The notes under the pieces: generated by a model
The model's database searches: none
Told to the model about the DNA's origin: nothing
Seen by the model: the letters and a program-made list of their open reading frames with translations, nothing else
Position numbers and translations under genes: made by a program
Assembly: GCF_954871325.1 (NCBI RefSeq)
Contig: NC_088776.1
Coordinates: 42,054,569 to 42,118,568 of the forward strand
DNA from: Gordionus sp. m RMFG-2023
Taxonomy: Eukaryota > Nematomorpha > Gordioida > Chordodea > Parachordodidae
Direction: 5' to 3'
Length of the DNA: 64,000 bases
Part shown: positions 57,710-64,000 of the stretch, one piece after another
Numbering within the stretch: the stretch's first letter is position 1
Layout: each line of letters begins with the position of its first letter

Positions 57710-59126
57710 ATCAAGTTTGGAACATTTTCAAGAAGTACACTATGGTAAATTAGTTAAAGCGGTATGCAGGTTTTGCAAGATTTATTATATTACCCACGTT
57801 GATAGAGTGGTCAAGCATTTATTAAGCAGCTGTACTACGTGTCCTGTCATAATTTAAGAAAATTTTTATACAAATTCCAAAATATCAACCTCTACAAAAA
57901 ATCACATAAATGTAATTTGTAATATTTCTAGCTCTAACGAAGAATTGGGTGAAATTAGTGAGAATGATTATCAAATTGACAATATTGTGTCTAATGACTC
58001 ATTTGATTCCATTATCTCTGATCAATCTACAACCAAGGCTACTAAATGTAAATCTCAATCTTGTATAATCGGTTTCATAGATAGAATGAATCCCAAAGAA
58101 AAAAGTGAGCTCGATCAATTGTTTGCAAAGGCTGCATATGCGAGCAATTTACCTTTCCACATCACTGAAAATCCCTACATCCAAGAATTCTTTAAAAAAA
58201 TACGTCCTATCTACACTTTACCCAGGCAAAGACAGCTGGCATATTTTCTAAACAAAGCGTCAGGAGATATGGAGGCGAGAGTTGCAGATATAATAGATAA
58301 AGCTCCACACTTATCAATTGTATCAGATGGCTGGAGCAACATCAGAAACGTGAGTATTATTAATTTGATGGTGATGACGCCTGTTCCAGTATTCTACAAA
58401 TTTTTAAATACTGAGGAAAATCGCCATATGGCAGATTATATTGCCCAGGAATTTATAAATGTAATTCATGTGAATCAGGTAATGCCGCTAACATGAAAGC
58501 AGCCTGGAGAATTCTAAAATCTGAATCTATTTATAATCATCATATACAATGTTATGGTTGTGCAGCGCATACATTGCAGTTATTCTTTCACGATTTTGAA
58601 AGACTTTTCAATAATTAAAAAAATTGTTAAATTTTTCAAAAATAAACACATACCAGCTACAGTATTTTCCCATAATAAGAATCAACATGGTATAAACCAA
58701 AAAAGATGGGCATCGTCAATAAAATGTATAGAGCAAATACAAATATGTAAGAAAGCATCAGTTGTTGAAGATCTGTATGAGATATTTGTCCCATAAAAAT
58801 TACCAATAATATATTAAAAGAAATATTTTGGACGAAAAATTTAAAATTTATAGCTATATTCAACCTTTAGCTACTTCATTGTTGAAAGTGCAAAGAGATA
58901 AATGTACTTTGGCCCACGTAAAAAATGAGATGATAAATTTGGAAAAACACATAATACAATCATGCCATGATTCTATTTTTCTCCATCTGAAGAAAATAAA
59001 ATTAAAGTTATGTTTGAAAAGAGAAAAAATGATCTAAATACATGTGCTCACAATGCTGCATATTTATTGACCCCCCAATATCGTGGGGAGCATCTTACAA
59101 GTGCTGAATTTGATGAAGCATGTGAT
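57710..59126 (+). pseudogene. hAT transposase (DUF659-type, BED finger), cut off by a foldback element
   Basis: The BED finger region reads VCRFCKIYYITHVDRVVKHL then LSSC. The frame 57945-58496 holds the DUF659 block: FIDRMNPKEKSELDQLFAKA, ENPYIQEFFKKIRPIYTLPR, VSDGWSNIRNVSIINLMVMT then PVPVFYKF. After a frame change: NAANMKAAWRIL, then QCYGCAAHTLQLFF. Next comes KRWASSIKCIEQ, and later YIQPLATSLLKVQRD and HNAAYLLTPQYRGEHL. This is the order of hAT transposases of that type (DGW, CAAHxLxL, TRW). The dimerisation domain is absent because the foldback element starts inside the gene at 59127. Several frame changes show the gene was already dead or died later. Confidence 0.85.
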
Positions 59127-59399
59127 TAGTGTTGTTAATTGTTGAGTTCTTTCAACTACGACTAATTTAGTCGACTAAAACAACTCATATAGTCGACTAA
59201 GTTGATCTATTTAGTCAGCTTAGACCCATTTAATCTACATGCTTAGTCGATTAATTAAATCAATTTTTTGAGCCTAACCGAACCTGACCACTGTATAGTC
59301 GTGGTTAGTCTAGTTCTTTCAACTACTTTAGATATCAGAGGATAAACCCAATCTCATATTCGTTAATAATTTTTTGTTTTTCTTAATTTTTTTGGATCA

Positions 59400-60640
59400 A
59401 ATGGGCAAAAATATACATGTTAAATTAAAATTTAAATTATGGTGTATCATAGAAAAGTGACAATTGTCATAATCGTTATTTTTGAAGTTTTTTGAGTTAT
59501 TTTAAAGTAAATAGATAAAAATATATACCGTAAACATTTTATATTAAAGTTACAGTGAAGATGTACCATATAATGAAAGCGAAATTGGTATGCTTGAAGA
59601 TTTAATCTTGAACGGTTATTAGGATGGTCGCACAGGATAAAAATTAGACAGAAAAAAGACACTTTATTAAATTCAATCGAAGAAAAATGATAGTCTTTAT
59701 TGATTATATTATTATAATATTGACGTTGATGTGGTCTTTTTATTTTATAATATGGTTATACAAAAGAAAACAAGTGGTGTTAGAAAATGAAAATATATAT
59801 CAATATATATATATATAATCGCCTTGAGATGTATTTATATACATGTTAATTTAATTGAATAAAAAGATAATATGAACATATTTAAATATACAAATACAAC
59901 AAATTGAATAAGCGAAATATTTAAGAAGTATTTAAATATACAATATTACAACAAATTAAGCGAACATGTAACAGAAAAGTGACAATTGTCATAATCTTTA
60001 TTTGTGAACTTTTTAAAATTTTTTCAAAGAAAATAGGTAAAAATATTTATTTTAAACATGTTAAGTTAAAATTTCAGTAAAGATATACCATAGAAGAGTG
60101 ACAATTGTCATATTATTTATTTTTCAACTTTTTTGAATTTTTTTAAAGCAAACTGGTAAATATATATATTGTAAACATGTTAAATTAAAATTTCAGTGAA
60201 GATATCACAGAAAATTGACAATTGTATTTTTAAACTTTTTTGAATTTTTTCAAAGCAAATATATTTATTACAAACATGTTATATTAAAATTTCAATGAAG
60301 ATGTATCATAGAAAAGTGACAATTGTCATAACATTTATTTTTAAACTTTTTTGAATTTTTTTAAAGCAAATTGGTAAATATATGTATATTAAACTTGTTA
60401 AATTAAAATTTCAGTGAAGATACCACAGAAAAGTGACAATTGTCATAATCGTTATTTTTGAACTTCTTTGAATTTTTTTAAAGCAAACTGGTAAAAATAT
60501 TTATTGTAAACATGTTAAGTTAAAATTTCAATGAAGATGTACAATAGAAAAGTGACAATTGTCATAATTTTTATTTTTAAACTTTTTTGAATTTTTTTAA
60601 AGCAAATTGGTAAATATATATATTGTAATCTCCACTAAAA
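59400..60640 (+). repeat. ~119-bp tandem array, left arm of foldback copy 2
   Basis: Units share gtgacaattgtcataatc, aaagcaaa(t/c)tggtaaatat, aacatgttaaattaaaattt and cagtgaagat with the array at 28200, but are more diverged. The block is split by an unrelated insertion at 59575-59960. Confidence 0.85.
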
Positions 60641-60930
60641 GTTCTCATTCAACTAACATTGAAAACGATCCTAATTTTTCTTCGTCTTTATTAGTTTTCA
60701 TCCTATTTTTTATAATTTTTAATTTACTAAATGTTCTCTGGCAATTAACTTGTGTAAATGAGAAAGTTAAAATGTATTCATATGTCAAAAATAAATTTGC
60801 GTATGTACTTTACTTAGTGATCTTAAGAATTTTATACACGCATATTAAACAATTGTAACATTTAATTTTATACACGCATATTAAACAATTGTAACATTTA
60901 TTATCACATTTCACATTCTGAGTTATTATC

Positions 60931-61206
60931 TTATTGTACTTTTTCATTAGACTTCTCACTTGCACATCCGATATCATTGTCCGTTTCATTTAATTCTGCT
61001 ATTAAATCTTTGAATTCACAGGCAACTGAACACAATTCGTTATGTAATTTAACACTCAATATATTTGCCAATTGTGTCAGTTTTTCCAAGGTCTTTTCAG
61101 AAATACCTTTACTATTATTTATACACATAAAACTGTTCTGATTTATAATATGATTAATTATAGGACGAAATACTTCGACCCTATAATTGCAAATCAAATC
61201 CAACAA
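60931..61206 (-). CDS. 91-codon ORF at the centre of foldback copy 2
   Basis: The product begins MLDLICNYRVEVFRPIINHI, continues SKGISEKTLEKLTQLANILS, then VKLHNELCSVACEFKDLIAE and LNETDNDIGCASEKSNEKVQ. It looks soluble and largely helical, with a Lys/Glu/Asp-rich surface; I see no signal peptide, membrane segment or catalytic motif. I do not recognise the family. The same sequence, broken, lies at the equivalent place in foldback copy 1 (30690-31145), so it belongs to the element. It is too short for a transposase and may be an exon, an accessory protein or a captured host fragment. An intact frame in a non-coding A/T-rich setting is mild support for real coding. Confidence 0.45.
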   Translation of the reverse strand: MLDLICNYRVEVFRPIINHIINQNSFMCINNSKGISEKTLEKLTQLANILSVKLHNELCSVACEFKDLIAELNETDNDIGCASEKSNEKVQ

Positions 61207-61434
61207 GTTTAAATTTATGAAGCATATATTTTTTAATGTTTACCTAATAATTTTTAATATCAAATAAAAGTTAAATGTTTGTTAGCCCGCCCATTGCTAA
61301 AATTTTTCAAAGTTCCGTTAAGACTTTTTAAAATTATTTAGATAGTCCGCCCAATTAGATAGAAGGGCGTGGGCTAAAAACCAGATCATTTGAGCAAAAA
61401 AATTTGAAAATATTTTTATCAGTTTCTTTAAAAA

Positions 61435-62070
61435 AATTCAAAAATAACGATATGACAATTGTCACTTTTATGTGGTATCTTCACTGAAATTTTAATTTAA
61501 CATGTTTACAATATATATATTTACCAATTTGCTTTAAAAAAATTCAAAAAAGTTTAAAAATAAAAATTATGACAATTGTCACTTTTCTATGGTACATCTT
61601 CATTGAAATTTTAACTTAACATGTTTACGATAAATATTTTTACCATTTTGCTTTAAAAAAGTTCAAAAATAATGATTATGACAATTGTCACTTTTCTGTG
61701 GTATCTTCTCTCAAATTTTAATTTAGCATGTTTATAATATACATATTTACCAATTTGTTTAGAAAAATTCAAAAAAGTTTAACAATAAATATGATGACAA
61801 TTTTCACTTTTCTATGATACATCTTCACTGAAATTTTAACTTAACATGTTTACAATAAATATTTATACCAGTTTGCTTTAAAAAAATTCAAAAAAGTTCA
61901 AAAATAACGATTATGACAATTGTCACTTTTCTGTGGTATCTTCACTGAAATTTTAATTTAACATGTTTGCAATATATATATTTACCAGTTTGCTTTAAAA
62001 AAATTCAAAAAAGTTTAAAAATAAATATTATGACAATTGTCACTTTTTACGGTACATCTTTACGGGTGGG
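61435..62070 (-). repeat. ~119-bp tandem array, inverted right arm of foldback copy 2
   Basis: Five to six reverse-oriented units are present, with tgacaattgtcacttttct recurring and accaatttgctttaaaaaaa spacers. They end at about 62070 with tacggtacatctttacggg. Confidence 0.85.
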
Positions 62071-62075
62071 TCTAT

Positions 62076-63350
62076 TTACCGCTCGTCTAGCCACATAATA
62101 AATCATTTATTATTTAAATACGCTCTGCTAATTACGTAATAAATTATTTATTACTAAATATCGCTCGGTCGTTTATTTATGTTTTATATTTTTAATCATA
62201 TTACAGTGAGCTTTCAATTTCCTAATATTAATTGAGAATTAATTAGTTTTTATAAATAAATAAAATTTTGATTTTAGCTTCAATATTAAATTTAAAGAAG
62301 TAAATAAAATAATATTCAATCCGCTAGATGGCATTTTTACAATTTTTATTATAATATATAAAAATAATATTTTAAAATGTGTTTAATAAATTTTGCCATA
62401 TTCTATCATGATGACTAAAATATTTACGATTTTTTTTAAATAGCAATATCTATATTTTAGTAAAAAATTAGTAGTCTTTTTTATTAAATTTTTCAATTTT
62501 TATTAATCAGATAAATTAATAACTTAAGTATAAGTTGATATAATAAGTTTATAATATAATTATTGAGTTCATAAATTATAATTTGTTCGGCAGAGAAGAT
62601 TTAAATATAAATTTAGTGTAATAAAATTATATATAATGACGAAATATATTTAATATTCTAGAAATATAAGAATAAGCAGAAGAATAATGGGGAAAAATAG
62701 GGATTTAAAATTTATTAAAATATTTTTTCGAGTCCTTTCTGCTTTAATTTGACGTCGCTGATGTGGTTTTTTTGAGCCTATTGGTTTAAAGTAAAATTAT
62801 GTATCTGTTTTAACTTACAAGTCTTTATTTTTCTGGGCATGGAACCTGAATCCGAACCTGGTTCAGATATTTTTTGTAGCCTAAACTAGAACCTTTTTTT
62901 AAGAGGGTTGAAAGCCCTATAACAAACTATGTATATTTATTTGAATGAAAAGTAAAAACCATAATAAAATTTATAAATCATTTCATAGAGAAAGAAAATA
63001 TGAAGAGTAAATTTAACCTTAATATAGCATCCTCCATTGAATCTATATTCGAAAAAAATTGGTGATATGTCATAAATGATTTTATTTTGAAATAAACTTG
63101 TTTGACGCTTCAATTGATATATTTTATTTTAAGTTTTTCTGAAAATCATTTATTTCATTCCGGGAATTAGCCATATTTCCTATCGTTAATTATTATTATT
63201 ATTTTTTATTTAAAATCAACTCGACATTTCGCGGAACCCAAACCCTATTTTAAAACTTAGGGGTCAGAGTTCAAACTTTTTTTAAAAAAAATACAATATT
63301 CTTTATAAGAGATTTCATATTTAAAATGTAGTATTATAATAAAAAATAGA
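62076..63350. other. A/T-rich DNA with decayed transposon words
   Basis: At 62830-62930 (ggaacctgaatccgaacctgg) and 63235-63275 (ggaacccaaaccctat) there are words like the subterminal GGTTCGGTTCGG repeats near the window end. No gene was found, and the missing hAT C-terminus was not found here. Confidence 0.35.
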
Positions 63351-63535
63351 CCATGATATTTTCCAATGAAATATTAGGGCATATGAGATTTAAAGAGGAT
63401 AATTATTTAAATAATAATATTCTTTATGCATCATTATATTTCGACCCAGGATATAAATTCCTATTAACCATTGATTAGGAAGAGGTTATCAGAGCTCATT
63501 TAACGAAATTATGGGGAAAACATAAATCATTAATA
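63351..63535 (+). pseudogene. hAT transposase fragment
   Basis: The frame reads DNYLNNNILYASLYFDPGYK then FLLTID, a stop, and EEVIRAHLTKLW. The YxDPxYKxxLT motif is the block before the dimerisation domain in many hAT transposases. It ends at the start of another element (near 63538). Confidence 0.6.
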
Positions 63536-63537
63536 GG

Positions 63538-64000
63538 GCTGTGCCAAGATCGGCACCGATATTTAGCGTTTTCCAAAAATATCGGATTGGGCCGATACCT
63601 ACGCGATAAGATCTTTTTACTTTTTTTTTTGTTATGTATATTTATTTTATATTTATAATATTTTAATCTTTGACAATAAGTTAAAAATTAAAAATAAATG
63701 GCATAAATGAATTTAATTAAAAATTTATTACTCCAATAGCAATCTTTGAGAATAAATTAAAAAGTTGTTTAAAATTTATTATGGAAATTTGAAGATATTA
63801 TAAAATTTTAATTAAATTATTAATATTTGTATTTACAATTATACAAATATCTTATTATATGATTTTAAACAATACACTGAACCCGATGGAACCCGGGTTC
63901 AAATAAAATTCTCAGGTTCGGTTCGGTGATTTGAAAAACGAGGTTCCGGTTCGGTTCAGGTTCAGATTTTTTCAATAACCCGGGTTTTCTTCTCTGGATA
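63538..64000. mobile_element. hAT-type element ends running to the window edge
   Basis: A left-end-like TAGGGCTGTGCCAAGATCGG, with cggcaccgatatt, cggattgggccgatacc and a downstream A/T interior, resembles the ends at 6243-6998. At 63880-64000, words ggttcggttcggtgat and ggttccggttcggttcagg form a second subterminal block. The elements probably continue beyond the window. Confidence 0.4.

Larger units (their letters stand above)
59127..62075. mobile_element. Foldback element with tandem-array arms, copy 2
   Basis: The start TTAGTGTTGTTAATTG is followed by a short TAGTCGAC block (59155-59240), a left array of the same ~119-bp unit (59400-60640), a central region with an intact ORF, an inner arm with tagccc(a/g)c and gggcgtgggcta words (61280-61400, inverted relative to 30014-30070), and an inverted array (61435-62070). 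The left array is interrupted at about 59575-59960 by ~385 bp of other A/T-rich DNA. A 35-bp duplication (tttatacacgcatattaaac) is at 60830-60902. The right boundary is approximate. The left edge lies within the hAT coding sequence. Confidence 0.7.

Noticed and set aside
59575-59960. Solo LTR inside the left array of foldback copy 2
   Set aside because: About 385 bp of unrelated DNA interrupts the array, but I found neither TG...CA borders nor a clear target duplication.
1-64000. CRISPR arrays, bacterial operons, riboswitches, rRNA genes
   Set aside because: None was seen; tandem repeats here have no regular unique spacers and the coding genes have spliceosomal introns.

Overview
The window is nuclear DNA of a metazoan with a very A/T-rich, transposon-crowded genome. 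Evidence for this is GT-AG introns in conserved animal genes, many hAT-type DNA transposons, LINEs, LTR elements and satellite-like arrays, and no bacterial operon structure. Two host genes can be read exon by exon with a correct frame throughout: a heat shock transcription factor (HSF) on the minus strand at 22435-24544 (10 exons, 540 aa), and translation initiation factor eIF1A on the plus strand at 50544-51212 (5 exons, 153 aa). Eleven of their thirteen introns are only 41-50 nt long, so the organism has strongly shortened introns. This fits a derived, possibly parasitic invertebrate, but I cannot name a species. A third probable host gene, known only from its 3' exons, lies at 14868-15584 (minus).

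Nearly everything else is mobile DNA. 1-3.9 kb: two LINE reverse transcriptase fragments. 3.9-10.25 kb: hAT elements nested four deep, most levels supported by 8-bp target duplications. 10.4-11.5 kb: a G/C-richer LINE fragment with the same C-terminal domain as fragments at 49.0 and 55.0 kb. 12.6-21.5 kb: two copies of a BED-finger hAT family marked by the palindrome GAACGCGTTC, the unknown host gene, and MITEs. 25.9-27.7 kb: a Tc1/mariner-like relic and a MITE. 27.9-32.2 kb: a foldback element whose arms are arrays of a ~119-bp repeat around a small ORF; a second copy sits at 59.1-62.1 kb inside a hAT transposase gene. 32.96-37.9 kb: an LTR-element fossil with a second LTR element inserted into it in the opposite orientation.

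38.1-47.2 kb: a relic of an unassigned mobile ORF family, then a third copy of the GAACGCGTTC hAT. That hAT has acquired a 26-bp minisatellite, into which a 4,026-bp palindromic foldback element has inserted; its arms carry a 300-bp dimeric satellite. 47-64 kb: low-complexity DNA, eIF1A, a ZMYM-type hAT with a nested MITE, a piggyBac relic, a DUF659-type hAT, the second foldback element and further hAT ends.

The most unusual structures are the three foldback elements whose inverted arms are themselves tandem arrays. They look like a route by which a transposon can seed satellite DNA. All calls come from reading the sequence by eye; no database search or alignment program was run.
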